DNA of 64,000 nt from Pelotomaculum sp. UBA3103 (GCA_002365855.1 DFAP01000071.1:1-64000); one strand, 5' to 3'. Counted from the stretch's first letter, positions 26,384-35,299 are shown. A program made the numbers and translations. Notes: a model not told the origin generated them from the letters alone.

Positions 26384-27403
26384 TTATTTTCTAATTAAGC
26401 ATCCGTATTGAACTACTTTCTCTGCAATCTGGACCGCGTTAGTAGCAGCTCCCTTACGAATTTGGTCGGCTACCACCCAAATATTTAATCCATTTGGTAT
26501 AGAGTTGTCTTCTCTGATCCGTCCAATAAAAACTTCATCACGATCTGAGGCATACAAAGGCATAGGATATTTTATCTCGGAAGGATCGTCAATAACTACA
26601 ATGCCCGTAAATTCTTCGAACAGCCGTCTAGCTTCAGCCGCAGTAACCTTTCTTTCAGTTTCAATGTTAATCGATTCAGAGTGGCTGCGATACACAGGAA
26701 CCCTGATCGTGGTAGCAGTAATAGCTATAGAATCATCATGAAGTATTTTTTGTGTTTCATTAACCATCTTCCACTCTTCTTTGGTGTAATCCATATCCAT
26801 AAAAACATCTATATGTGGAATAAGATTAAAAGCGATCTGGTATGGAAATACTCTGTTGCTGATCTCTTCACCCTTGATGATCCTGCTGTTCTGCTCGGCT
26901 AATTCTTCAATTCCCTCACGACCGGCGCCTGAAACGGCCTGATAAGTCGATACCACCACCCTTTTGATCTTCGCAGCGTCGTGAATTGGTTTTAATGCTA
27001 CAACCATCTGTATGGTCGAACAATTTGGGTTAGCTATAATACCCTGATGCCACTTAACGTCCTCCGGGTTAACTTCAGGCACCACCAGCGGTACAGCCGG
27101 GTCCATTCTAAAATTACTGCTGTTGTCAATAACCACACTTCCCCTTTCAACAGCAGCGGGACCGAATTCTCTGCTGGCCGCTCCGCCGGCAAAAAATGCA
27201 ATATCCATATTATTAAAAGAATCCGGCGTGGTTACCTCTACGATATATGGCATTTTACGGAAGAACAACTCTTTACCAGCGGAACGTGTAGTGGCGCAGA
27301 GCTTGAGGTTCCCAACCGGGAATTCACGTTCTTCCAATATTTTTAGTATTTCCTGTCCTACCGCCCCGGAAGCGCCTACCACAATTACATTATATTTTGC
27401 CAA
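26384..27403 (-). CDS. asd: Aspartate-semialdehyde dehydrogenase
   Basis: Asd reduces aspartyl phosphate to aspartate semialdehyde with NADPH. NADP-binding GASGAVGQE lies at the N-terminus, the catalytic Cys is C128 in NPNCSTIQM, and RVPVYRSHSESINIE carries the active-site His. The 339 residues are normal. The start is TTG at 27403 behind GGGGTGG. The next gene, lysC, starts 46 bases beyond its stop. Confidence 0.97.
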   Translation of the reverse strand: MAKYNVIVVGASGAVGQEILKILEEREFPVGNLKLCATTRSAGKELFFRKMPYIVEVTTPDSFNNMDIAFFAGGAASREFGPAAVERGSVVIDNSSNFRMDPAVPLVVPEVNPEDVKWHQGIIANPNCSTIQMVVALKPIHDAAKIKRVVVSTYQAVSGAGREGIEELAEQNSRIIKGEEISNRVFPYQIAFNLIPHIDVFMDMDYTKEEWKMVNETQKILHDDSIAITATTIRVPVYRSHSESINIETERKVTAAEARRLFEEFTGIVVIDDPSEIKYPMPLYASDRDEVFIGRIREDNSIPNGLNIWVVADQIRKGAATNAVQIAEKVVQYGCLIRK

Positions 27404-27506
27404 AATTTAACCACCCCAGTACAAATTTATTTATGAATATTATATATGAATTTGCGGCAAGTGACAGCGGTTTATGCACAATTTCGCAAACCTGATATTA
27501 ATAATC

Positions 27507-28091
27507 TTAATAAAATACAAGTATAGGCTGGTATTGTTTGCCCTGCAGGGCATCCAGCACCGTGTCCGTAATCAGATCCCACTTAGATATTAATGAATTT
27601 GGTTTGCCGGACGGATTGTCCTGGCCGAAAGGCACCATATACACATTTTTTACATTCAGCAATAACCCGATATTTTTTGCGTTCATGCTAAGACCATCAT
27701 TTGTAGATACTGCCAGAACAACGGGCCGCTGGTTTCTTAGCTGTGCTTTCACAGACATTAATACTGTCCCATCCGTAATTCCGTTTGCCAATTTTGCAAG
27801 TGTATTGCCGGTGCAGGGCGCCACAACTACAACATCAAACGTTTTTTGAGGACCGCTCAATTCCACTTCGACCACCGTTGAAATAGCATCCCGGCTTGTT
27901 ATTCCCTTAAGAAACTCCTTCCATTTTTCGCTCGTTCCGTATCTGGTGTTTGTAGTATCGACAGCACTGCTGATGATGGGATAAACATCCGCCCCTTCTA
28001 TGATCATATTTTGCACCTGCGGCAGCACCATATCCAGACAACAATGTGAGCCGGTCAAGGCAAAACCGACTTTGACTCCTTTTAAACGCAC
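27507..28091 (-). CDS. dpaB: Dipicolinate synthase subunit B
   Basis: DpaB (SpoVFB) is a flavoprotein-like subunit that, with DpaA, oxidises dihydrodipicolinate to dipicolinic acid, the calcium chelator of the spore core. The flavodoxin-like fold is seen in VKVGFALTGSHC and DVVVVAPCTGNTLAKLANGI, and VLAVSTNDGLSMNAKN matches the family. GTG at 28091 follows GGGGGTG and gives 194 residues; an in-frame TTG at 28118 has no binding site. Presence of dpaA-dpaB is good evidence for sporulation. Confidence 0.94.
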   Translation of the reverse strand: MRLKGVKVGFALTGSHCCLDMVLPQVQNMIIEGADVYPIISSAVDTTNTRYGTSEKWKEFLKGITSRDAISTVVEVELSGPQKTFDVVVVAPCTGNTLAKLANGITDGTVLMSVKAQLRNQRPVVLAVSTNDGLSMNAKNIGLLLNVKNVYMVPFGQDNPSGKPNSLISKWDLITDTVLDALQGKQYQPILVFY

Positions 28092-28119
28092 GTAAAGCAC
28101 CCCCGTAACCAAAGCCAAG

Positions 28120-29013
28120 TTAACTGCCGGCTATTTCATCTGCCAGAAGTCTTGTGATGACCCGAGCCAGGATGGATCCGGCTGTCTTCGGCGCTACCTT
28201 ACCGGGAAGGCCGGGCGCCAATATGGCATTTATCCCGATATTTTTTGCCTCCTGGTAATCAACGCCACCTGGCGCAGAAGCCAGATCGATAATAACAACC
28301 TCAGGTGACACCTTTTTCAATACCTCGCAGGTTAACACTAATGCGGGGATCGTATTGAAGATGACATCCGCATCACCAAGATTTTGGGCCATCTTATAAA
28401 ACGGTACAGGTGTGAGGTTCATCTCTGCAATCCGTGCCAGGTACTCAGGTCTTCTTGCCACGACCGAAGTTCGTGCGCCCATTGCGCCCAGGAGCCGGGA
28501 CAATGTAACGCCGGTACGGCCGAAACCCAGTACATAAGCCGAACTGCCGTGGATGGTTATTGGGAGAACTTCCATCGCTATTTGGACGGCGCCTTCAGCT
28601 GAGGGAATAGAATTCAATATTGCAACTTCATCAAGTTTCATCAATTCAATTAACCGAAGGCCTACCTGCGAAGCTATGTCTACAAGCCGTGGTCTGGCCA
28701 TGCCGACAAATAATGGTATATTTGTAGGGATTTTTGCCGCTAGCTCTGCAGTGAAAGAGATGTCGCGTTCTGCCAGAGTGCTGTATAAGATACCTTTCTC
28801 GTTAATACCTGTGACAGGCAGGACAACCGCTTGCACGTCCAACAGGCATTCTTCAGGATCGTCATATAGTTTGACACCTGCTGTCCTGTTTGTGACTGGT
28901 AATCCAACAACATGTACAACCGCGCCTGTTGCTGCCAGTTCATCCACGAGGAACATCTCACGGGCATCGCCACCCATAACGGCAACCTTAATGCCTTTAA
29001 GGTCTGACTTCAT
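28120..29013 (-). CDS. dpaA: Dipicolinate synthase subunit A
   Basis: DpaA (SpoVFA) is the NAD(P)-dependent subunit of dipicolinate synthase. It has an N-terminal catalytic domain (KVAVMGGDAREMFLVDELA) and a Rossmann domain with VLGFGRTGVTLSRLLGAMGA, then IFNTIPALVL and IDLASAPGGVDYQEAKNIGI, as in B. subtilis SpoVFA. Length 297. The dpaB start follows within 30 bases. In Bacillus this pair is made in the mother cell under sigma-K; I could not find a convincing sigma-K promoter here. Confidence 0.95.
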   Translation of the reverse strand: MKSDLKGIKVAVMGGDAREMFLVDELAATGAVVHVVGLPVTNRTAGVKLYDDPEECLLDVQAVVLPVTGINEKGILYSTLAERDISFTAELAAKIPTNIPLFVGMARPRLVDIASQVGLRLIELMKLDEVAILNSIPSAEGAVQIAMEVLPITIHGSSAYVLGFGRTGVTLSRLLGAMGARTSVVARRPEYLARIAEMNLTPVPFYKMAQNLGDADVIFNTIPALVLTCEVLKKVSPEVVIIDLASAPGGVDYQEAKNIGINAILAPGLPGKVAPKTAGSILARVITRLLADEIAGS

Positions 29014-29102
29014 TCCTTAATAATCCCCTCACAACCTTTGTCTAACTACCAACAGTATATGAGCTTTCATAAACGGAGGTGCCTGTCATGTATGAATGAA
29101 GT

Positions 29103-29915
29103 TTAGCCTTTGCATTCAAAGAGTATCTTGTCTAAACCATACACCACCTTCCTCAAATGCATTGATTTACGAATGCCTAATAGCACTCCGGGCATAAACG
29201 ACTCCCGGCTGCTCGAATCATGTCTTATTGTCAGCGTCTGTCCAAGCCCTCCGAAGATTACCTCCTGGTGAGCGACCAGACCAGGCAGCCTGACGCTGTG
29301 AATTCTAATTCCATCTGTATATTTAGCACCCCTGGCGCCAGAGATAGTCTCTATTTCACCAGCCAACCCCTGATGCGAATCATTTCCCAACTGTTCTACT
29401 ATTGCCTCGGCAGTCTTAATGGCTGTGCCCGAAGGAGAGTCCACTTTCTGGTCATGGTGCAGTTCAATAATTTCTACGAAAGGCAAATATTTGATTGCTT
29501 CAGCTGAGAACTTCATCATTAATAATGCCCCGATGGCAAAATTGGGTGCAATTACACCACCAACCTGTAGTTTTTCTGATAGTTTAATAATGTTATTTAT
29601 CTGCTCCACATTCATGCCACTGGTTCCCACAACAGGACGAACGCCGTGATTTAATAGAGAAATAGTATTTTTGTATACCGTTTGTGGCCCGGTGAAATCA
29701 ACGGCAAGGTCAGGACTGCTTTTAAGTAATACATCCTCAAGGTTATTTTCTGCCAAAATACCGACTTTACCGGTATCTAAAAAGGTCCCGATGTCAATGC
29801 CATTGCCATTCGGATCAACTGCACCAACCAACTCTATATCATCAGTATTCCAAATCGCCCTCAAAACCTCACGGCCCATACGCCCGCACGCTCCTGTTAC
29901 TATAACCCTGATCAA
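29103..29915 (-). CDS. dapB: 4-hydroxy-tetrahydrodipicolinate reductase
   Basis: DapB reduces the DapA product to tetrahydrodipicolinate, the branch towards diaminopimelate and lysine, in competition with DpaAB for the same intermediate. Motifs: VTGACGRMGREV for the nucleotide, VGTSGMN, and the active-site HHDQKVDSPSGTAIKTAE. Length 270. TTG at 29915 follows GAGGGGGC. It is the first gene of the cluster; a TTGACA at 29998-30003 lies upstream, but no good -10 stands at the right distance. Confidence 0.96.
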   Translation of the reverse strand: MIRVIVTGACGRMGREVLRAIWNTDDIELVGAVDPNGNGIDIGTFLDTGKVGILAENNLEDVLLKSSPDLAVDFTGPQTVYKNTISLLNHGVRPVVGTSGMNVEQINNIIKLSEKLQVGGVIAPNFAIGALLMMKFSAEAIKYLPFVEIIELHHDQKVDSPSGTAIKTAEAIVEQLGNDSHQGLAGEIETISGARGAKYTDGIRIHSVRLPGLVAHQEVIFGGLGQTLTIRHDSSSRESFMPGVLLGIRKSMHLRKVVYGLDKILFECKG

Positions 29916-30154
29916 TTGGTCTGCCCCCTCAATATGCTCAATTTTAATTCTCGGTTCTCTGATATATAAAAATAATTTTCATATATATAGTTCATTATGT
30001 CAATATTAAACGAGAATAATAAAAAATGTTTTAACATTAGGTTTTAAATTAACTTCAATGAAGAATTTACTAAAAAGTAAAAAAAGTGACTGCCTCAAAA
30101 TGATCGGCGTTGTCACCTTAACTGTAAGACATGTTGAAATTTATATCACCCTAT
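29916..30154. other. AT-rich gap upstream of dapB
   Basis: This stretch is very AT-rich. On the minus strand it has one perfect TTGACA (29998-30003) followed by alternating TA, without a properly spaced -10. A plus-strand open frame (from 30058) has no ribosome binding site and is antisense to the small gene at 30155. I see no terminator or RNA gene. Confidence 0.5.
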
Positions 30155-30379
30155 TTAAATGTGGTCATATTCACAGCCGGGCGGAAGATTTGATGTATTT
30201 GGAATGTTTTCCGGTACTACAAGACCTACACCGAATATATTGTTTCTTGATAGATTTGGAAAGTAAAAATCTGCAAGTGGATAACCTGAACCCCCTGTTA
30301 AAAGGTAGTATTTTGTCTCACCCGTCTGGTAACTGAAATGCACATTTTCAATTGTGGTTTTTTTCTCTCCGTTCAGCAA
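30155..30379 (-). CDS. Small hypothetical protein downstream of the Clp-fold protease
   Basis: A 74-residue frame starts with TTG at 30379 behind an exceptionally strong GGGGGGAGGGG site, 40 bases after the stop codon of the protease gene. The protein (ENVHFSYQTGETKYYLLTGG, then GVGLVVPENIPN) is rich in Gly, Tyr, Pro and Asn with no membrane helix and one Cys near the end. I recognise no family. The binding site and position support it as a real gene; the small size and lack of a known relative argue for caution. Confidence 0.45.
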   Translation of the reverse strand: MLNGEKKTTIENVHFSYQTGETKYYLLTGGSGYPLADFYFPNLSRNNIFGVGLVVPENIPNTSNLPPGCEYDHI

Positions 30380-30418
30380 ATCCGTTTCCCCTCCCCCCTC
30401 ATCTTAATATTTTAGGCT

Positions 30419-31405
30419 CTAAGATATCGTTTTCCACCTTTGTTTCGTAATGCTAACTTTAACATGCCCGGACTCAGGAAAATCACGTCTTTCCAATGTC
30501 CCCGAAAAAATAAAAGCATCAGACCCAAATATTGATTCCACAAATCCGCTGTTTACCTCAAATTCACATCTATCCCCGTGCAATTGCTCGGCAGGATTAA
30601 ATGGCTCATTTAAAGCAAGTTCTTCTGAATAATCCTGATAAAGAGACCACATTAAAGGCTCTAGTCTGCTGTCAGGTATCACAACTGAAAGATTAATCTC
30701 TTCCGCAGCCTCTCGCCTTGAAATCATGTGGTTATGAGCGTAAAGTTTCTCGGTCAAATTGTCAACGATATGTTCAATACGACCTTCCCGTAAAGGCTGC
30801 TGGTGCATTGCAAGAAGCTTTTTTGCCAGTGACCTGATCAGCATATAATTGCGATGCACGTTTCCTAGCGCCAGTGGGTGAATTTGTTCTACGAGCAGCG
30901 TAAAAGCTTTAACCTGCTGGTCGTTGCTGCAAACACCTGCTTTCTCTCCTGCAAGGGCAAGGTATGAGTACACATCTTCAATGCTGACAGGAAGCCTTGC
31001 AGTTGGGTTGTTAGGATCCTGCGGGTTAAAGGTATTTACAACGCTTGGATCAATTGGTCCTAATTCTCCCATCTTGCCCATGACTATTTCATCTGCCCCC
31101 AGACACAATAATGTACCCGCGCTATAACATCGGAATGGCGCCAGGACAACGAACCTTTTAGTGTATTCCCGGATTAAATGCGCCAGACGCCATGGAGTAA
31201 GCACGTCTCCTCCCCTTGTATATAGAAACAGGTCAATCTGAGGGCATTCTCCAAACATCTCCAAATGCCTGTAAAATACCTTTGTTACGTCCGGGGCGAT
31301 TCTTGTGCTGACATTTTCACGATCGCCGGTGATATAACAAAGCAAAGCCGATCCTCTTAGTTCGGAAATTTTTTTGATTAACTCGACCCTTTGTTTGCGG
31401 GCCAT
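30419..31405 (-). CDS. SDH-type Clp-fold serine protease (SppA/ClpP superfamily)
   Basis: The protein belongs to the group of serine dehydrogenase proteinases, soluble relatives of SppA. The motif LYTRGGDVLTPWRLAHLI (from residue 61) corresponds to the substrate-binding glycines, and S95 in FRCYSAGTLLCLGADEI is the likely nucleophile, followed by GKMGELGPIDP. There is no signal peptide, so it is cytoplasmic. Length 328. It has a strong promoter at 31422-31450 and a small unknown gene behind it. Target proteins are unknown. Confidence 0.85.
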   Translation of the reverse strand: MARKQRVELIKKISELRGSALLCYITGDRENVSTRIAPDVTKVFYRHLEMFGECPQIDLFLYTRGGDVLTPWRLAHLIREYTKRFVVLAPFRCYSAGTLLCLGADEIVMGKMGELGPIDPSVVNTFNPQDPNNPTARLPVSIEDVYSYLALAGEKAGVCSNDQQVKAFTLLVEQIHPLALGNVHRNYMLIRSLAKKLLAMHQQPLREGRIEHIVDNLTEKLYAHNHMISRREAAEEINLSVVIPDSRLEPLMWSLYQDYSEELALNEPFNPAEQLHGDRCEFEVNSGFVESIFGSDAFIFSGTLERRDFPESGHVKVSITKQRWKTIS

Positions 31406-31421
31406 GTTACACCTCCGGTTT

Positions 31422-31450
31422 TTTATATTGAATCCTAATTAGTATGTCAA
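31422..31450 (-). promoter_or_regulatory. Sigma-A promoter of the Clp-fold protease gene
   Basis: A perfect TTGACA (31445-31450) and TATAAA (31422-31427) are 17 bases apart on the minus strand; the CGGAGGTG binding site and ATG follow within 25 bases. Confidence 0.8.
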
Positions 31451-31472
31451 CCACAGGCGATGTTAATAACAA

Positions 31473-31511
31473 TATTTAAAAAAATTAAAACTCCGTACTT
31501 TACAGAGTTTT
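31473..31511 (-). terminator. Terminator after ymxH
   Basis: An 11-base stem (AAAACTCTGTA/TACGGAGTTTT, one T-G wobble) with a three-base loop is followed by AATTTTTTT on the minus strand. The 31406-31626 gap otherwise holds only the protease promoter. Confidence 0.82.
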
Positions 31512-31626
31512 AATTTAAGCCGCTGTTGTTGAAACTAGCCTTAAAATAAGCAATTAGCAATTTGCGAGCGGTTAACAACAGAGGCATTATCAGCAGCTTC
31601 ATATACGCAAGGAGGTTTTTGTTGCA

Positions 31627-31896
31627 CTACATTGAATAACGCCGACCGCCAGGGCTGGTTTGATCCAGTTCTACCACTATTACCTCAGATCCTATTTTTC
31701 TAACAGCCTCCCATGGAATAACCAAATGCTGCTTGTCAAACCAAAGACTGACCAATGTGTTCTTTTTGGGAAGAATGATTGATTGAATTATCCCGGAGTC
31801 AATATTTATAGCCATATCTGAATCCCCAACAACCCCCAGCCGTGCACCATTGTAGATGTTAACGATTTCTTTCCCAACAAGCTCTCCCATTCTCAT
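31627..31896 (-). CDS. ymxH: YlmC/YmxH family PRC-barrel protein
   Basis: This is an 89-residue PRC-barrel protein of the YlmC/YmxH sporulation-associated family: MGELVGKEIVNIYNGARLG, VVGDSDMAINI, and WFDKQHLVIPWEAVRKIGSE. B. subtilis ymxH lies between an M16 peptidase gene and spoVFA, just as here. The role is not known precisely. ATG at 31896 follows AAGGAGG. Confidence 0.92.
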   Translation of the reverse strand: MRMGELVGKEIVNIYNGARLGVVGDSDMAINIDSGIIQSIILPKKNTLVSLWFDKQHLVIPWEAVRKIGSEVIVVELDQTSPGGRRYSM

Positions 31897-31935
31897 TTAT
31901 AAATCTCCTCCTTAAACCTTAAATTCTATCAAAAG

Positions 31936-32271
31936 CTAAATGCGACGCCAGGAGTTTGCTGCTTTCTGTAAAAAGGGGTATACCAAGGCAATAAGAATTG
32001 AAAATGCTGCCAATGGTTCCATTCTGTATCCGAAGATTTGTATCCATTCAGGAAGCTGAAGCTCCAAAAAAATAGTAATTACTACAAGTGAAAGGTAAAT
32101 ACCCCCTGCTACTCCTATTAGATTTGTTAACGCCTCAGATATTTTACTAGTTTTTGTCTCACCGATGGACCCCCAATCCTTATCTCGCAACATCCCCTGA
32201 CGGACTCTTTCCCGGACTGAAGCAATGATCAAAGATAAAATGATTAAGCTGATAATTATACCGCTGGCCAT
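31936..32271 (-). CDS. Hypothetical membrane protein
   Basis: ATG at 32271 behind AAGGGGGG gives 111 residues (a longer frame to 32343 has no binding site). There are three hydrophobic segments: residues 1-18 (MASGIIISLIILSLIIAS), about 50-68 (IGVAGGIYLSLVVITIFLEL) and about 85-100 (LAAFSILIALVYPFL). A charged loop follows the first. I know no family. It lies between dut and ymxH and is probably co-transcribed with them; B. subtilis has no counterpart at this place that I recall. Confidence 0.75.
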   Translation of the reverse strand: MASGIIISLIILSLIIASVRERVRQGMLRDKDWGSIGETKTSKISEALTNLIGVAGGIYLSLVVITIFLELQLPEWIQIFGYRMEPLAAFSILIALVYPFLQKAANSWRRI

Positions 32272-32415
32272 TTTATATCCCCCCTTGTCAAAATTGTATT
32301 TGGGACAGGCAGTAAATATGATACCAGAAGAAAAAAATCCCAAACCTTATTTAAAGGCGGGATTACCTCCGAATTTGTTATATTAAATTACCGTTTAATC
32401 ATTGTTATCATGACG

Positions 32416-32886
32416 CTATATCTTTCCTGTTGATCCAAAACCACCTGTGCCCCTGCCTGTTACTTCCAGACTGTCAACCTCATGCAGCGTCGCTTTGAAG
32501 ATTGGGACAAATACGAGCTGAGCTATTCTTTCCCCGGGGGTGATTACATATAAGTCCGGGCCCTGGTTGTATATTGCTACCATGATCTCCCCTTTATAAT
32601 CACTGTCGACAACTCCGACTGCGTTAGCCAGGGAAATTCCGTGTTTTGATGCCAGGCCGCTTCGTGGAAATACCAGACCCGCGATAAAACGATGGGGTAT
32701 TTCAATGGAAATACCCGTTGGCACTTTTAACCTTGAGCCAGGCGGCACTTCTAAAGGGGAGCCAATGCATGCATGCAGATCAAGTCCGGCTGACCCTTCA
32801 GTAGCGTAACGTGGAAGTGAAACTGAAACTGTATCCCCATTTCCGTCCCTAACCCTTCTTACTCGAACTTCTATTGAAAATTCCAT
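32416..32886 (-). CDS. dut: dUTP diphosphatase
   Basis: dUTPase removes dUTP and supplies dUMP for thymidylate synthesis. All five trimeric dUTPase motifs are present in order: EGSAGLDLHA, PRSGLASKHGI, GVVDSDYKGEI, GERIAQLVFVP and the C-terminal GTGGFGSTG. The 156 residues fit a single-domain enzyme. It sits 38 bases behind the M16 peptidase gene. Confidence 0.97.
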   Translation of the reverse strand: MEFSIEVRVRRVRDGNGDTVSVSLPRYATEGSAGLDLHACIGSPLEVPPGSRLKVPTGISIEIPHRFIAGLVFPRSGLASKHGISLANAVGVVDSDYKGEIMVAIYNQGPDLYVITPGERIAQLVFVPIFKATLHEVDSLEVTGRGTGGFGSTGKI

Positions 32887-32924
32887 AACGCCTCCACAAG
32901 AAACGAATAATCAATGGATTGCAT

Positions 32925-34199
32925 TTAGTTCTCTTTGTCACCCAGGCTCCCAAGAGCTTTTTCCAGGTTGCCGCAATTCTCCCAAGGTCCTATAGTCGCA
33001 AATGAGAAGCAAGAAGGATTTAGCATTTTCACTGCCAGTTCATGAATATCTGAAGTTGTAACCTTGTTTAGTTTTTTCACTATTTCATCCGGTGACATGA
33101 CTTTACCGAGGTACAGCTGGGACTTTCCAAGCCTGCTCATGCGTGTGCTAACATTCTCCAGGCTTAAAAAGAGATTTCCTTTGAGCTGGTCCTTCGCTCT
33201 TTGAAGCTCATCCTCCTTAACCCCATTAGACTGTATTATCTTAATCTGCTTAAATATTAAGTCTAAAACCTCATCTACGTTTTGCTTGCTCAAGCCGGCA
33301 TATATGCAAAACAGGCCGGTATCATGGTAAGAACTGTGATATGAATAAACAGAGTACACCAGACCCCTTTGTTCCCTGATTTCCTGAAACAGCCTGGAGC
33401 TGATGCCCCCACCCAGGATGGTGTTAATCATTTGAAATACATATATATCCTTATTATTTAGACTTAAACCGGGAGTGCCGACACACAGGTGTACCTGTTC
33501 TGTTTCTTTGCTGCGGCATATAATATCCCGCCGGGGTGATGGAGATGTCAAGACCCTGGACTGTTCGGTCCCTTTTCGCCCTTCTAATACTTTTCTGATT
33601 TTTTTTACCGCATCTTCGTGTTCAATATTGCCAGCTACAGCTACAACAATTTTTGAAGGGTTGTAGTAGTTTTGATAATATTGAAAAAGCCTATCCCTGG
33701 AAAGCCCGCTAATTACCTCCGCGGTCCCGATTATAGGCTGACCTAGCGCATGGCCATTCCACATTGAACTTGCAAATATATCGTGTACAAGTTCATCTGG
33801 AGTATCCTCGTACATTTTTATTTCTTCAATTATTACATTTCTTTCCCTGTCAATATCCTTAGCCTCGAATTTTGATTCAAACAGCATATCGCTTAGGAGA
33901 TCTACCGCCAGGTCAAAGTGCTCATCAAGCACCCTGGCATAGTAACAAGTGTACTCTTTGGTCGTAAAAGCGTTTAACTGTCCTCCCACTGCGTCGAGTT
34001 CCTCAGCAATATCTTTAGCTGTTCTTTTTGATGTCCCCTTAAACATCATGTGCTCAATAAAGTGAGATATACCGTTTATTTCCTGGCTTTCGTACCTGGA
34101 GCCTATATCAACAAAAAAGCCTATTGATATCGAGCGGACGTGTGGTATTGTTTCCGTAAGGATATGCGCATTATTGTCGAGGGTGACCCTCTTAAACAT
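32925..34199 (-). CDS. mlpA: M16 family zinc peptidase (MlpA/YmxG)
   Basis: This is an insulinase-type peptidase with the inverted zinc motif HFIEH (residues 46-50) and the distal glutamates of NVIIEEIKMYEDTPDE (about 121-136). The second half has the R-Y-type region (GGISSRLFQEIREQRGLVYS). Length 424, a two-domain half-barrel that normally dimerises. The B. subtilis counterpart (ymxG/mlpA) also stands before ymxH and the dipicolinate genes. No signal peptide is seen. ATG follows AAGGAGG. Confidence 0.94.
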   Translation of the reverse strand: MFKRVTLDNNAHILTETIPHVRSISIGFFVDIGSRYESQEINGISHFIEHMMFKGTSKRTAKDIAEELDAVGGQLNAFTTKEYTCYYARVLDEHFDLAVDLLSDMLFESKFEAKDIDRERNVIIEEIKMYEDTPDELVHDIFASSMWNGHALGQPIIGTAEVISGLSRDRLFQYYQNYYNPSKIVVAVAGNIEHEDAVKKIRKVLEGRKGTEQSRVLTSPSPRRDIICRSKETEQVHLCVGTPGLSLNNKDIYVFQMINTILGGGISSRLFQEIREQRGLVYSVYSYHSSYHDTGLFCIYAGLSKQNVDEVLDLIFKQIKIIQSNGVKEDELQRAKDQLKGNLFLSLENVSTRMSRLGKSQLYLGKVMSPDEIVKKLNKVTTSDIHELAVKMLNPSCFSFATIGPWENCGNLEKALGSLGDKEN

Positions 34200-34325
34200 T
34201 AAATGGAAACCTCCTTATTAAGCTGTCAATTAAAATTATTCGTTAAAGTTGTGACTTTTCCTTTATATGCTATGAAATTTAGACAACACTTGGTAAATGC
34301 TTCTAATACTAATAGAATTATTTAG

Positions 34326-34348
34326 CTAAAAAGGAATATGCCTTCCTT
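34326..34348 (-). terminator. Possible weak terminator after ylxY
   Basis: AAGGAA/TTCCTT with a six-base loop, followed by TTTAGC on the minus strand, lies 134 bases after the ylxY stop. The stem is short. The rest of 34200-34481 is AT-rich and shows no clear promoter for the M16 gene. Confidence 0.35.
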
Positions 34349-34481
34349 CCTAAAATGTTCCCCTATTTTGATTCCATTATTTATCTCTGATGAATATGAA
34401 GTTAATTCCCTAAATCCACAGTGTTACGTTCAAATACAAACCAGGCAGAAATCCTCTCTTGTTTATCCGATCAATGGTATC

Positions 34482-35210
34482 TTAAGCCTTTTTATTTTCA
34501 AGCCCTACCAGTAGTTCTGATACTTTTACCAGTTCATAGCCCTGATACTTAAGTTCCTTAATTACTTGTGGAAGGGCTTGAACTGTCGGTGCCGTAGGGT
34601 GCATAAGCACTATTCCCCCGTTGTGCGCTTTATCAATAACACGCTTGACTATTACGGAGGGTTCCGGGCGCTGCCAGTCAATAGTGTCGATGCTCCATAG
34701 AATTGTAGTATATCCCGATTCCTCGGCTGCTTTCAAAACCACATCTCCCCGCTCACCGTATGGCGGCGCGAAAAGGGTGGGTTTGCCACCCGTAATCCTA
34801 GTTAAAACTACTTCTGTTTTTTTTATTTCGTCTATATTAGCTGACTTGGATATCCTGTCGGGATGAGGATGAGAGTATCCATGGCTGCCAATTTCAAGTC
34901 CGGACTGAAATATTTCACGAGTAAGCTCAGGGTAATCCTCTGCCCATTGCCCTCCAATAAATAATGTTGCCGCTACTTGGTTTTCCTTTAAAATCTCAAT
35001 AATTTGCGGAACATATTCCTCTCCCCATACAACATTAAAAGTCAGTGAGATCTTTTTCTCACTGGAACTGCCACGGTAAACAGGAGCCATGGTGGTAGTA
35101 TCTGGTCCTCCCCAAAACTTAACCATGCTCCCCACGATTAAAAATATTGCTGCCAGGACCATCAAAACTAGCGGAATTCGTTTTTTCCTAACCAGGGCAA
35201 ATAACAACAA
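34482..35210 (-). CDS. ylxY: YlxY-type polysaccharide deacetylase-like protein
   Basis: A NodB-homology protein with an N-terminal membrane anchor (IPLVLMVLAAIFLIVGSMV, about residues 10-28) and an extracytoplasmic domain. The zinc His motif is seen as GSHGYSHPHPD, and LFAPPYGERG and LMHPTAPTVQ are the later motifs. The first motif reads TFNVVWGEE instead of TFDDGP, so the usual catalytic Asp is missing; this is also how I remember YlxY proteins, and it may not be an active deacetylase. I chose TTG at 35210, seven bases behind GGGGGTGG; ATG at 35237 is an alternative. A terminator (35270-35299) lies just upstream, so frames reaching further are not real. Same place as in B. subtilis, after pnp. 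Confidence 0.88.
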   Translation of the reverse strand: MLLFALVRKKRIPLVLMVLAAIFLIVGSMVKFWGGPDTTTMAPVYRGSSSEKKISLTFNVVWGEEYVPQIIEILKENQVAATLFIGGQWAEDYPELTREIFQSGLEIGSHGYSHPHPDRISKSANIDEIKKTEVVLTRITGGKPTLFAPPYGERGDVVLKAAEESGYTTILWSIDTIDWQRPEPSVIVKRVIDKAHNGGIVLMHPTAPTVQALPQVIKELKYQGYELVKVSELLVGLENKKA

Positions 35211-35269
35211 AGTACCACCCCCACAATTGCTTTTCATAGATCCTATGCCTTTGGGAGTGTATAAATTAT

Positions 35270-35299
35270 TTAAATAAAAAACCTCTCCATAAGAGGTTT
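35270..35299 (-). terminator. Terminator between pnp and ylxY
   Basis: AAACCTCT/AGAGGTTT with a five-base loop, followed by TTTATTTAAAT on the minus strand. Its arms also match those of the hairpin at 35441-35468, so alternative pairing is possible. Confidence 0.75.

Noticed and set aside
30058-30336. 92-codon plus-strand frame in the gap upstream of dapB
   Set aside because: No ribosome binding site, and it is antisense to the small gene with a strong site.
34200-34230. TTGACA directly before the M16 peptidase gene
   Set aside because: It is about ten bases from the ribosome binding site, leaving no room for a -10 element and transcription start.
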